Shown: positions 49,133-60,094 of the stretch, piece by piece | Position numbering within the stretch: the first letter of the stretch is position 1 | How the letters are laid out: each line of letters begins with the position of its first letter | NCBI GenBank assembly: GCA_050084985.1 | Contig: JBITNC010000001.1 | Span: forward strand, 20,398,001 to 20,462,000 | DNA from: Nageia nagi | Taxonomy: Eukaryota; Pinophyta | Direction of reading: 5' to 3' | Length of the DNA: 64,000 nt | Position numbers and translations under genes: made by a program | The notes under the pieces: generated by a model | Told to the model about the DNA's origin: nothing | Seen by the model: only the letters and a program-made list of their open reading frames with translations | Databases searched by the model: none

Positions 49133-50133
49133 ATTCTTTGCTTATGAAGTATCTTCATGACTGGTCACTCCTCCTCCAATGTCTACAATGCATTTTTGCT
49201 GCTATCCATACACTTTCCCCTCCTCAAAAATGACATCCCGAGAGACAAGTGTTTTCTTGGTTTTGGGGTTGTAAAGCCTATATGCTTTACTCTCATCACT
49301 ATATCCAATGAACACACATGGTTCACTCTTTGCATCTAACTTTTTTCAATGCTCCTTTGGCACATGAGCATATGCCAAACACCCAAAAACTCTAAAATGT
49401 CGGATAGTAGGCTTCTTATCATACCAAGCCTCATAGGGGTCTTACCATCAACTGCACTAGTGGAACACCTATTCAAGATGTAGTTTGCTATCTTTACTGA
49501 TTTAGCCCAATACATGTAATGCAAATTTTTGGATTGCATCAAACATCTTGCCATCTCCATGAGATTTCTATTCTTCCTCTCTGCCACACCATTTTGTTGA
49601 GGAGTATAGGCTATAGTAAATTGTCTTTTGATGCCATTTTGCTTGCAAAACTTAGAAAAAATAGTAGAAGAATACTCTCCTCCTATATCACTCCTAACAC
49701 ATTTAATCTTATGTTCACATTCATTCTCAACCATCTCTTTGAATTCTTTAAAAAACTCAAATGCTTCATCTTTATGCTTCAAAAAATAGACCCAACACAT
49801 TCTACTAAAATCATCAATGAAGGTGAGAAAATAAGAACTCATACCAAGACTTTTGTTTTGCATTGGTCCACATAAATCAGTATGAACCAACTATAGTGGG
49901 AATGAGGCCCTCCATGCTTTCCCATGATCAAATTTCTACCTTGTTTGCTTACCCAACACACAACCTTCACAAACTGATTTTGGATTTTCAATAAGAGGTA
50001 AACCATGAACTAGCTCATGAGATAGTTTCAAACTACTGAAATTTACATGTCCAAATCTAAGATGCCATAACCAAGACTCATCTTTAATAGCCACATTTGC
50101 AAGAATATTATCCCCCTTTTCTCCAAGTTGCAA
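49133..50133 (-). pseudogene. Integrase of the minus-strand copia element
   Basis: The zinc part is in 50133-49936 (WLWHLRFGHVNFSSL, then CEGCVLGKQTR). The core is in 49890-49336: MVHTDLCGPMQ (first Asp), KCVRSDIGGEYSS (second Asp), YTPQQNGVAERKNRNLMEMA (Glu), then the CWVYFLKHKDEAF region between. All catalytic residues remain. A frame shift near 49440 and a stop near 49900 interrupt the gene. Beyond it a third frame continues with VFIGYSDESKAYRLYNPKT and VSRDVIFEE. It joins the DNA copy to the chromosome. Confidence 0.9.
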
Positions 50134-50567
50134 TGGAATAAATGATTTGGAGACATTTTAATAGTAGAAACTAACTTATGCCCATGGTTCTTATCAAAAA
50201 TTTCACACTTACCCTCATCAAAGACTAGCTTATAGTTATTTTCCAACATTTTCCCAATACTCAACAAACTATGAGCCATATATAGAGTGTGATACACATT
50301 ATGCATCTTCTTCATCCCATGCTTGGTAGGCACCTCAAGCATGCCTTTACCAGCCACCTCAATTGCAGAATTATTGCCAAGCTTGATACTTGACTTGTAG
50401 GAATGGTCCATGGATGAAAGTAGCTCCCCCTTACCAGTCATATGGTTTGAACATCTAGATTCCAACAACCAAGTCTCCTCTTGTTTTTTTTCAGCCATAT
50501 TGGCTATCTCCTCCATGGAAAGAAAGAGAGTTTCACAATACTCTTCTTCCTCTCTGTAATTTGCCAC
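50134..50567 (-). pseudogene. Protease and zinc-knuckle region of the minus-strand copia element
   Basis: The open frame 50567-50043 has EETWLLESRCSNHMTGKGEL. Active relatives have W-L-L-D-S-G-[CA]-S-N-H-M-T; here the catalytic Asp is Glu and the Gly is Arg. Just upstream (about 50585-50640) CYYCNKYGNYEREC fits a CCHC knuckle except that His is Asn. The rest (IKLGNNSAIEVAGKGMLEV, MHNVYHTLYMAHSLLSIGKM) follows the copia pattern. The protease would cut gag-pol. Confidence 0.85.
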
Positions 50568-51439
50568 TTTTCCATTACCATTTGCAGCTTGTTTTGCTCT
50601 ACACTCCCTCTCATAATTCCCATACTTGTTGCAGTAGTAACATTGAGCATTCCTCTTGTCACCATTACTTCTACCTCTTCCTATTGTGTTGGAATAGCCT
50701 CCTATTCCTCTACCTCTACCTCTCCCTCTTTGCTAGCCTCTACCTCTGCCTCTACCTTGTCCATTTGAGCTAGAATCACCTTCTTTTGCAGCAAAGGCTT
50801 TCTCCTCTTTACTAGATTGGACTAGTTCATCATCAACCATTTCTTCATGATACATAAGGCAGCCAATGAGAGAATCTATCTCTATTTGAGAGAGGTCTTT
50901 TATCTCCATCAATATCATAGCAATGTGATGCCACTTCTTGGTAAGAGATCTCAAAAAAATTTGATTACAATGGCCTTCTCCAAGGTCTCTCCAAGAGTTA
51001 GCATTTTGTTCACAATCTCTTTCACTCTAACACAATAATCTAAAGCTTTTTCACTCTCCTTCATTTTTAAATTCTCAAATTCTATCCTTAGAGTCTACAA
51101 TTTTACCTCCTTCACTTGATCACTCCCTTGGAATCCTACCTTCAACACAGCCCAAGCCTCTTTGGCTATCTTGCAACCTACAATTCTTGGAAAAATGCTC
51201 CTATCAAGAGCTACTTGGAGATGAGATAAGGAAAGAGAGTTCTTGCTCCTACATTTCTTCATAGCTTTCTTATCATCTACTGAAAGAGAGCTCCAATCTG
51301 CTGGCTCTACATAGCCATCATCAACAACATCCCACAAATCTTTGCTAGTGAGCAAAGTTTGTATCTTGATGCTCTAATATCCATAGTCACTACCATCAAA
51401 CTCTAGAATGGGAATGGATGAGCTTGTGTTGCTGGCCAT
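50568..51439 (-). pseudogene. gag of the minus-strand copia element
   Basis: The start is ATG at 51439 (MASNTSSSIPILEFDGSDYG), about 95 bases after the PBS. Next are LLTSKDLWDVVDDGYVEPAD, IFPRIVGCKIAKEAWAVLKV, FQGSDQVKEVKL and IEFENLKMKESEKALDY, the UBN2-type copia gag layout. A frame shift near 50950 leads to the frame 50954-50733, HIAMILMEIKDLSQIEIDSL, then a Gly-Arg repeat (GQGRGRGRG) and the knuckle. Gag forms the particle. Isolated stops and the shift disable it. Confidence 0.85.
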
Positions 51440-51532
51440 TATACCTGCAAATAAGAAACCAAAACACTACAAGCAACTTTTGCAATTGCTAGAAGCCATA
51501 GGCTTTCTCAAACCTAGCTCAGACCCAATAAA

Positions 51533-51544
51533 GCTTTGATACCA
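51533..51544 (-). other. Primer-binding site of the minus-strand copia element
   Basis: On the minus strand TGGTATCAAAGC, nearly the full complement of initiator tRNA-Met 3' end, two bases from the LTR. Confidence 0.9.
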
Positions 51545-51546
51545 AA

Positions 51547-52073
51547 TGAATAATTTAGACAATTACACAATATTGGAACATAAGATAATAGATTACATTA
51601 ACTGAACTTACAATGGAGCAAGATTACAATCAAGGAGCTTCAAACATGAAGCTTTACATAGCCAACAATGGAGATACAAATTTGTAGCAAGAAGAAGTGA
51701 AAAACTAAACTAGCAACTCAACTTACTCAAGCTATGAATCATACAAACCTATAGTAATTGAAGCCAAGAGTAATTACACATGTCAATTACATCAAGGCAA
51801 ACTAAAAAGCAAAAGCTAAACATAACAAGAAAGAAAGAAAATGCCTCAGCCAGCTAAAGTGGAGTGAAACAAATTTCTAGAGCTAGTCAGCACTCTGAGG
51901 GCCGATCGGGAAGGTCTAGCCAATGGTGTGAGGGCCAGCTAAGATTTAGGGGCTAATTGGCTGGCTAAGAGGCTAGTTGGCTGGTTATACTAGCTGATCT
52001 GAAGACAGTCAGCTCTTCCTAGAATTGATAACTTAAGGTTAAATTCCTCGAATTTGATGCTGGGTTGTCTACA
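51547..52073 (-). repeat. 5' LTR of the minus-strand copia element
   Basis: 527 bp, partner of 46718-47244. It contains somewhat more CpG (for example GGGCCGATCGGG near 51900) than its partner. Confidence 0.95.
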
Positions 52074-53016
52074 CTTTGTATTTCTAGGCTATGAGTTTAC
52101 TAGGAGAAGAAGCCACAAGAATTTTCTCCACATCACTATTTAGCATTATGACAACTTGAAACATACATGGGCACATTGTAAGAAAATTTTGGGTGCAAAT
52201 ATGGCCCACTAAGATTACCCTCAAAACTTATTCTTATGATCCAAAATGGATTTTAGAGTCTTAAAAAAGTTGATTTTTCAAGTTTCTAATTTTGTTGATT
52301 ATTCTCTTCCATATTAAAGAGCTTTCTTCCATAATTCCAATGCTTCAAATAGTGAAGAAAATAGAGCTATGGTTTGTAAGTTATGGCTTTTCAAAATTTG
52401 AAGTTAAATATGAAAATATGCAAAATATGCATGAAAGGATCTATTAGCATATTCATGGGAGCATCTTAGGTGGATTAAAAGATTAAAATTTGAATCATTA
52501 ATACCTTGTATTAAGGTGCACTTATGGTTAAAATTTGAAATCATTTGTTTAAAATTTGTAAACATTATGGGGATTGCAAAATGTTAAATTCTCGTTATGT
52601 GTTCATGACAGTCAAAATTTGACAACTCTTAGGTGCAAATCTACATTAGAGACCAACTTGATAATAATTATGGGAGCTACTAGTAAGGAGTTAAGGAATG
52701 GAATTTGGACCAGTTAAGATACATATATCCAACAACAACTGTATTAAATTTTGTGATAGTTGGAAGAATGCTTGTGAAGTTATGGTCATGACAAAATGAT
52801 AGTAGAAGTAGTTTTGATAGTTTTGTAAAATCCAAAAAAACAAGAGAATATAACCATATAAGGCCAAAACAATGCTACAAAAATTGTAAAAGAGGGAGAA
52901 TATTGTTGGAGGATAATATGGAGAGGGTGAGATAGCATATTGTAAAGGAGGAAAAATAACAAATATTATCTTATCACCATATAACCATAAACTCCAAATT
53001 TGTAATCAACTAATGT

Positions 53017-53026
53017 TATAAAAGGG
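53017..53026 (+). promoter_or_regulatory. Putative TATA box of truncated LTR
   Basis: TATAAAAGGG, followed by purine-rich sequence. Confidence 0.4.
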
Positions 53027-53660
53027 AACATGCAGTATGGAAAAAAGAAAGGCCCCTTTAGTGGTTTTTCCTTCCAAGGGAAAAGAGTGTGTAGAGAATG
53101 TAGAAACTCCATGGGTTATAAAATCCATGGACTAAATAATTACCATGAGAGTAAAGATGGAGGCACATTCAAGAATCTACGTAGAGTCAAAACCATGAAT
53201 GAGATCATAACCATGGAGAAGAAAATAATGGAAAAAATCATTTCCATAGAAGAAGAAAAGCATGGAAGAGAACATTGTCATGGAGAAAGAAGTGGATTAC
53301 ATAATCATCATTATAAAAAAAAAGGAGTAGTTTTGAATATGTCAACCTGGGGATAGAGACATGGGACTATGCTCAAGAATTTTTATTCAAAAGAGAGTCA
53401 TCTTCAAGAAAGAGATTTAGTAGTGACCTACAGTGATCATGTGATTTAGCTTTGATAAGAAAAAATGTGAAGCAAGAAGAATCATATAAGTGACATTGTA
53501 AGATTATACCTACACTAATGGACTATTATTTGCTAGATGTAGACCATATTAGTTGAACTAGAGTAACTATGTGTACATCATTTTGTGTGTTTTTCTTGGT
53601 GTACATTTTTATTTTTGCAACCACTAAACTAAATATTTAAGTAGGATTTATAGATTAAGT

Positions 53661-53672
53661 TAGTATCAAAGT
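53661..53672 (+). other. Primer-binding site of truncated element
   Basis: TAGTATCAAAGT versus TGGTATCAGAGC: 9 of 12, and all three differences are G to A or C to T. Confidence 0.5.
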
Positions 53673-53964
53673 AGTTATTTTATTGGGAGCTAATGGAGTT
53701 TATTCAAAAAAAGAATGAGTGCTTTGTTTGTGAAGTTTACAGTTGTGCCTACTTTAGAGTCGAAAGAACCTAATCTAGTGGAAGAATAAATTAGATTCAT
53801 GGTTAGGAAGAATGAATGGTTGAGGTAAAATTTCACTTTTGAATTCAATAATATTCATTAGCATTTGATGAAATCTTTCCATCATAAAATTATCTCAACA
53901 TGAATTCTAGTGGGAACAAGGGTCTATCCTCTTGATGGTTGTGATGATTAAAGTTGTATTGGAA

Positions 53965-54400
53965 TTAAGAATTCATTTTTTTTAGTAATTTGCTAAGAAT
54001 GTGAAGTGATGTACCTAAGATGCCAAGAAAATTCAAGAACTTGATCCTAGAAAATCCATCCATGAAATATAAAGTATCATGACCAATAATACTATCCACA
54101 ATCATATCAATGTTAGGTAATGGAAAATCATATTTTGGAAAGGCATTGTTAATATCACAAAAATTAGTACAAAAAATTATTTTCCCATTTGGTTTTTTGA
54201 TAGGAATAATGTTAGCCATCCAATTTGAATAACCAATTGGTCTAATAAACCTAGCATTCAAATACTTTTCTATTTCCTTTTTGGCTAATAAAGCTTTGGA
54301 AGAATGCATCTTTCTTGGTTGTATTTAATTGGTTTAGCTCCTTATTTAAGTGCTAGATTATGCATAAAAAAAGAAGGATCTAAACCAAGCATATCATCAT
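53965..54400 (-). pseudogene. RT fragment with internal deletion
   Basis: The open frame 54309-53965 reads MHSSKALLAKKEIEKYLNAR, FIRPIGYSNWMANIIPIKKP, GKIIFCTNFCDINNAFPKYD, FPLPNIDMIVDSIIGHDTLY and FMDGFSRI. It then passes straight to KFLNFLGILGTSLHILSKLL, which resembles the segment that lies after the RT palm in relatives. The YxDD box and thumb are missing, as in the RT-deleted element, but the deletion boundaries differ. This is the only visible RT fingers-palm of this subfamily here. Confidence 0.65.
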
Positions 54401-54939
54401 AAGCCCAAGAAAATTTATTTTTATGTTCGATGAATTTATTTTTGTACCTTTTCTATTATGTTGTAGGGAGGGATTCTCCAACTTGAACAAATATTTTCTC
54501 ATCACTTATTCTAATATTTATATTCACTAATTCTTCAATTGGGAATGTAAACTCATCCTTTTTCTATAATAATGAGGCCAATTCTTCCAATCCTTGTATA
54601 TCACCTATCTCAATATCTTTTAGATGAACCTAAAACACTTCATTGAAATTTACTTCTTGACCAGAATAAGCATACTCATTGAGAATATAACTTACTTATC
54701 TCTTTTCATTAGACTTAAGCAATTTTGAATGTGCCCTTAAGTATTATAAAATATCATCATTAGTACTAAAGTAATCAAATTATAGAGGTATAATATCATC
54801 AATCCATAGATCTCTATCAATATCATCAAATAGTTCAATCATGTTGCATTCTTTAAAAAACCTAATAGGTCCATGCTTAGTGTTTTGATCACTACCCAAT
54901 CCATATTTACTTTTTTGTTCTTTTGAATCAATAGGAAAA

Positions 54940-55760
54940 AATAATTCCCTTGCTTATATTTTCTAAATCTCCTCCCTTATACTTGCAATTTTTAACCATA
55001 TACTTATGAATAAAAAGAGATGGAAAGATTTTACCTATTTCATTTGCCATGAGATCTTTCATTGATTTCTTTGGACTGGGTGACACTTATGTGATAGAAT
55101 AAGATCCTCTTCATCTTCACTATTTCCATGTTGTTGACATCCATTAGGAAGGATAGCATACCATTGATGACCTTCCATAGATAGAATTTTGGACCATACC
55201 TTATCTTTAATTGATGCAAACAAGTCCACATTCTTAGTTCTAGAAGTACCCATGCCTATTTCTCTAATATGAGATCATTTTTCTATATTTTCCATTGGTG
55301 CACCCTTTTCCAAGGGTTCAATCTCATATCTTGGATAGGTAATTATCAATTCTTTAAAGTTTGTTGCATTACAAAAAGCATGTGTTTATGGATCACTAAG
55401 CACTATATGGACCTCACCTTGATATTCAAATTTTAACCTTCCATGTACTATAGAGGGGACTACATCCATATCATGAAGCTAAGGTCTTTCTAATAACAAG
55501 TTATATGAAAAATTTGAATCAACAACCTAAAACTTAGCTACAATTTTCCTATCCCCTATTGTTACAAAGATTGTGGCTATCCCAATTGGTGTTTTAGATG
55601 AGCTATCATATGCCCTAATTTAGAACATAGCTTCTTCTAAGGTAGGTATTCATAGACCTTTTTCTTGGAGATGGATGAAAAAAGCATGAGAACACATATT
55701 AATAGTTGATCCATTATCCACTAATATTCTTTTTATCTCTTATCCATCTATCATAAGTGT
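54940..55760 (-). pseudogene. Protease and G-patch-like linker of truncated gypsy
   Basis: Near 55440 the reading gives MDVVPSIVHGRLKFEYQGEV, matching the end of the protease in the relative (FVPSTLHGRLKFEFQGEV). Then come a linker with two overlapping frames (55253-55059 and 55231-55040, one of which is the real frame, with NVDLFASIKDKVWSKILSME) and the YKGGDLENISKGI motif at about 54990. Stops are common. Confidence 0.55.
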
Positions 55761-56830
55761 GATATACAAAGATAAGCATTCATCAAGAAGTTTCTTAGTA
55801 AGATTTTTAGATTTATAAAAGGAGATAGCATCACATTCTTTGATAGACTTAATATTTTCAAAAAATATTGTAATAGACATATTTGTAGGGAATGTATTCT
55901 TTTTAATGAGGCATATAAGATATCCCTATGTGTTTCAAATGTGGATATAATATCATACAAACTAATCTTGGTAGTAGTTTTTAATTTCTCAATCATGCTA
56001 TATGTTTTTGGATTAGGTGGGACACTTGTTCCATGGTAACCAAATTTGGAGCATGTATTGGATGCCTCATTCTTAACCTATCATAAACCTTTTTATAAAC
56101 TAAAAATGTATTCACTATCATCCTCTTATTTGAATATGTTTGATCAATCTAATATTTTCCTTTAGCAATGAGATCCAAAATGGCTACCTCCAATGCTTTA
56201 TAAAAATTTGTAGCATGACCCTTTAATTGATGATATGTACAATAAGCAACAAATTTCCCCATGGAACATTATCATCCTATGCTGTTTTCTCTAATGGTTA
56301 TAATAGTCCCCTTTTCATCAGATCTCTCATAATAAACCTTAGTTGAATTAGAAAAGTGTACCTTATATATTTTGTATTAGCAAATCTTGTTAATTTAGGT
56401 GAAGAGGCAGGTGTATTAGCCATATGTAGTGTCTTTTATTCCTTATTTGTATATGTCCTTATATTTTTCTTATTGTAAGGAGTATATATATAGTTTAGCT
56501 CCCCTAACTCAAGCAAAACATTTTATTTTTGCAATAATTATTGTACTAATACCCCAAATCCAACATTCTTATTACTTGGATCATGTAAATTAATAATAGG
56601 CAAGATAGAATCTTGAAATATACTAAAAATTTCATTTTCATCTAATTTTATTTGAATATATTGTCTTACCTTTTCTAAATTGTGGAATATACTTCTCTAG
56701 GGTTTCATTATTTCTTATTATTCTTTCATAATCACACTTTAAAGATAAGATAGCATTCTACCATTTTATTCTTCCATCCCTTTCAAATAAACCCATTTTT
56801 AATTCCCATTTCTTGCTTCCTTTTCATGTT
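55761..56830 (-). pseudogene. gag remnant of truncated gypsy
   Basis: The open frame 55996-55751 (MIEKLKTTTKISLYDIISTF, ETHRDILYASLKRI) is collinear with the gag-protease junction of the element at 34298-41900, where the same words (ISLYDLIST, HRDVLYAL) occur near 40000. The upstream half is heavily interrupted. Confidence 0.5.
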
Positions 56831-56840
56831 TTTGTAAATA

Positions 56841-58690
56841 TTAAAAGTGATCTTTGTTCTTTGTACTTAGTTAATTTTATCAAAATTTTCTTAAGTCAAT
56901 AGTCTAGGTGCTATCAATAGTACAGGTGTTGTCTATGTATATAGGTCTTAAACTATTTGTTTGGTAATTTGACCCCTCTCTTGTTCAAAAGTAGGTATTA
57001 TCATGAAAATAAGTCCCAAAGGTTTGTCAAAGCTTAGTTAAGTATTATTTGGTAATTGTATATAGGAGTAAATACCATAATTTGTAAGGAAATTAAATAT
57101 CTAAGTTTGATCTAGGTATTATATAATTCTATCTTTCTAGGAAGTATTGTAAATATGAGTCTCTATCGAGTTAAAATTACCAATGGGTAATGTTATAAAG
57201 CTCATGGATTTCTAAAGAAAAAGTTCTACTATATTAAAAATTGACAAAAAATATTTTATAAAGTGCATCCTCTTGAGTTTGTTGATTTTGAATGATGATG
57301 TCATACCTTTTATCTAAAATCAACGAGTTTTAAGATGATTATCAATGGAAGATACTTAGAGGACATTCAATGGGAGATATTTTAGAAGGTTCATCTTCTA
57401 GATCCTACTAATTTTAAGTGATGATGTTAGATATTTTACCAAAAATTAGTGGGTGTTAAGGAAATTCTTTACCATCAAGAAATCCCACCAAAAGCAAATA
57501 GAACCTACTATACTGAAATAGGAATAGTGAGTTAAGGAGAACTCTCAGGTCCACTTAATCATGAATGTTTAACTCCCATGGCTCTATTAATGTGTCAATC
57601 ATGACTCATTTACACATGATATTAGTAGTTATTCCTTGAATATCAATGATATACTATTGATTACCCTCACTATTCCATTTAACAAAAAGCTATAATAATC
57701 ATCATAAATGATTGCAAAGAGTTAGATGGCTATTGACAAAGCATAGAAAAAAATTGTATCAATCAAGCTAATGGACCATACTATCATGATCAGCTATAGT
57801 TAATGCATGGTGTAGTCAATGATAGATCATAGGGATTATAGCTAGTAAGTATAGTAGTTTAGAGATAATAAACTTCTAGACCTTGGTGCTAATTGTACTT
57901 AGTCACAATGCAATCTAGCATAATTATAAGTATAATTGTACATTTGTAAATAGTTCTTCAAAATGTTTTTACTCAATGGAATAATTAAGTGCAATAATGA
58001 TGGAAAACCATAAAATTGTAAATATGAACATATAAATAGTGGACTGTTAGATGTTCAAAAGGTTGAACATTCTAGCAAATTTACCCAATATATGAGAGAA
58101 TTTCATGTGTAATGATGCAATATGATAATGCTTTTCCCTTTGTAATTTGTGGCTATTTGTTATGATTTTTGAATTTTATGTATGAAGTGTTGTGGCTATG
58201 TATTATGATTATTAGACCCCAAGAGTGAGATAGTTTACTATTTCTAATCTTGGCTATGAATTGCTACTTGCACCATGATGCCCAAGCTAGTTAGTGTTCA
58301 TATACTTTCTTTGTTTAATGTGTTCATATCTTTCCTATTACTCTTATATTTCTATCCTTTTCTAGTTACTTTTAACCTTTACCATATATAGGAACCAACC
58401 TATAACCTTAAGATTGAGTAGAAAATCCCAATAAGCACATTGTAGTACCACTTTTTACTCTTTCAAGGATCCTACTATTGTGGGCAATGGAGAACATGAC
58501 TAGACCAAACCCTTGAGGTTATATTATATTGATCAATAATAGAAAACTTTAATTTTGGCATGCTTGGTTGGACATGAACTAAATTCCATATTTAGTGGGC
58601 ATGAAGAGACCAAATAGCTATGTCTAGTAAGCTATCACTCAATGCTTTAAAATATTATAAGTTTTTCTTACCTTATTGGTGAATCTACTA
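56841..58690. other. Anonymous DNA, perhaps LTR of the following gypsy element
   Basis: No coding frame. Two diverged 127-bp direct units, each with a hairpin, lie at about 57255-57475. The stretch ends near a PBS-like site, so part of it may be the 5' LTR of the gag at 58924, but I see no second LTR in the window to prove it. Confidence 0.35.
57255..57475 (+). repeat. Tandem pair of hairpin-bearing units
   Basis: Unit 1 has arms GTTGATTTT (57281) and AAAATCAAC (57316). Unit 2, 127 bases on, has ACTAATTTT (57407) and AAAATTAGT (57442). The loops share TGATGATGT. The three differences between the left arms are each matched in the right arms. Confidence 0.6.
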
Positions 58691-58715
58691 TCATACCAAT
58701 CAATATTTCAAACCT

Positions 58716-58727
58716 TGGCACCTACAA
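58716..58727 (+). other. Possible primer-binding site
   Basis: TGGCACCTACAA, in the context AAACCTTGGCACCTAC, resembles the TGGCGCC-type PBS of plant gypsy elements with the CpG changed to CA. Confidence 0.35.
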
Positions 58728-58923
58728 AACACAAATTTACTAGAAGTAGTGCTAAAAATTCCTAAGAAAAATTAGATTTCAAGAGCTTTTAGTCCCTTAA
58801 ATGATTACTAGGTGAAATATTTCCCAAACATTATCCCCTCAAATTCCCCTAAGAGTTATCCCATTATCAACCATATTTGACTCTACTTAGGAAAATCCTT
58901 CACCTAATACTAGTGGTCAAAAC

Positions 58924-59523
58924 ATGGCCCAACTTGCTTTTGCTAATTTTCCTACTTGGAATAATGGCCATTATTTGGTTGTTGCTACTAATTCTCTAGC
59001 TATTCCTCAAGTAGCTTTCAACATTTTGCCTAAGTATGATGGGTCTAGTAAGATGCCATATGAACACTATGAGGATGTCTCTCTTATAGCTTCAAGTTTT
59101 GATATTATTGATGAAATGATGATGACCAAAATGTTATCATATTATTTTGAAAGAAAAGTAGTTGAATGGTTTAAAACTCTCATTTTCCAATCTATAAACA
59201 CACAAGGAGAGTTATGTCAAGCACTAACCAAAAGATTTATTGGAAATGGTGATAATAGTACTTTTTTAAGTCTTATAGCATGTATCAAAAGGTATCCTCA
59301 TGAGTCTATTGATGATTTCAATATAATATTTGAGAAAACATGGATGTCTATTCTAGGATAGATTAGATCAATAAATGCACAAGCTTTGGTATACTATAGA
59401 AAAGCTTTCCTCCATGATCTTGACATGCTTATTATCATATCTAGAGATACTTTCCTTGATGTCTACCAAATGGTTTAAACTTTTGAACATACCTTTTTAT
59501 CCTATGGAAAGATGCAACTAAGA
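58924..59523 (+). pseudogene. gypsy gag, 5' part, interrupted by copia element
   Basis: The start is ATG 58924 and the frame is open for 145 codons. It reads AFNILPKYDGSSKMPYEHYE, then IDEMMMTKMLSYYFERKVVE, WFKTLIFQSINTQGELCQAL, RFIGNGDNSTFLSLIACIKR, YPHESIDDFNIIFEKTW. This is plant gypsy gag with the W-F-x-x-L helix and the E-S-I-D-D-F major-homology-like stretch. After a TAG stop the frame goes on (RKAFLHDLDMLIIISRDTFL) until the copia LTR at 59524 cuts it. The remainder of gag and pol should lie beyond the copia element outside this window. Confidence 0.65.
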
Positions 59524-60028
59524 TGTTGTGTGTGGAGCATGATTGTTTAGAATTCTTTATTTCAGCCAGATGTATACCCCAGGAAGTTTGTACACCCCTC
59601 CATGTAGGGGAATTGCAAGGGGGACTTGTAAAATTATCTTGTAAAAGTATAGTAATTTCTAGTCAATCTAGGCCGTTCATTAGGTGAATGATCTGATGGT
59701 AGAACTTATGTTTGGTTTAGGGTTTTTGCCCTAGAAGGTAACCCCTCTTTTTATATGAGGGCATTGTAATAGATGTGATATAGTGAACGAGAAATAGAGA
59801 CATGAGACTGTGAGAGAAAATAAAGGATATTATAGCGGATCTGCTGTAGGTTGTATTTCTTCACTTTACTGGATAATAGAAAGGAAGGATTGGCTATTTG
59901 GTGTGGACGTAGCCCAAACTGGGTGAACCACGTATATCTGTGTCTCTCTTATTTATGCATTTTCTATGTTTATATTTTCTACAATATTTTATATATTCCA
60001 TTACTCTGGAATATATAATTTTGTAACA
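59524..60028 (+). repeat. 5' LTR of the plus-strand copia element
   Basis: About 505 bp, TGTTGTGTG to GTAACA. A TATA-like TTTATATGAGG lies at 59749-59760. The start is inferred from TG/CA symmetry and from the break in the gag reading. Confidence 0.75.
59749..59760 (+). promoter_or_regulatory. Putative TATA box of copia LTR
   Basis: TTTATATGAGGG, preceded by CCCCTCTT, at mid-LTR. Confidence 0.4.
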
Positions 60029-60030
60029 AC

Positions 60031-60042
60031 TGGTATCAGAGT
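60031..60042 (+). other. Primer-binding site of the plus-strand copia element
   Basis: TGGTATCAGAGT, 11 of 12 with the initiator tRNA-Met site; the last C is T. Confidence 0.9.
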
Positions 60043-60094
60043 CAAAGGTCTATTTGGCTGATAAACTCACAGGAAAGAAGGATTCCTTATTTGA

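Larger units (their letters stand above)
46718..52073 (-). mobile_element. Ty1/copia retrotransposon, structurally complete
   Basis: The LTRs are 527 bp each (46718-47244 and 51547-52073), both TGAATAATTTAG to GTCTACA on the plus strand. Flanks cttta and ctttg give a 5-bp duplication with one change. PBS and polypurine tract are intact. The order gag, protease, integrase, RT, RNase H on the minus strand is that of Ty1/copia. The LTRs differ at about 40-50 of 527 sites by eye, mostly transitions. It is the best preserved element here, but several stops, frame shifts and lost active-site residues make it inactive. Confidence 0.95.
52074..53945 (+). mobile_element. 5' end of a plus-strand LTR retrotransposon, truncated
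   Basis: A TATA box (TATAAAAGGG, 53017) is followed 645 bases on by a PBS-like TAGTATCAAAGT and TTATTTTATTGGGAGC. This is the common end of an LTR plus leader in plant LTR elements. After it a short frame (MSALFVKFTVVPTLESKEPN, with stops) could be gag. The LTR start is not visible; it lies near or left of 52074 and was probably split by the copia insertion. To the right it ends where a minus-strand gypsy fragment begins. An open frame at 53030-53356 lies in the R-U5 part and is probably not a gene. Confidence 0.4.
53946..56840 (-). mobile_element. Truncated Ty3/gypsy element, relative of 34298-41900
   Basis: Minus-strand remains in order are gag (55760-56830), protease (55250-55760), G-patch-like motif (54940-55010) and RT N-terminal half (53965-54400), then an abrupt join to an RNase H-like phrase. 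Wording is close to the element at 34298-41900 throughout, for example AKPIK and the RCILPKLY/KMHSYKALL region. No LTR is visible at either side, so it is a fragment. Confidence 0.65.

Noticed and set aside
47658-49875. Plus-strand open frames of 118-150 codons opposite the copia genes
   Set aside because: They are shadows of the minus-strand RT, RNase H and integrase, which carry the clear family motifs.
53030-53356. 108-codon Lys/Glu/His-rich open frame
   Set aside because: It lies between a TATA box and a PBS, so in the R-U5 part of an LTR. The sequence is purine-rich with no family features.
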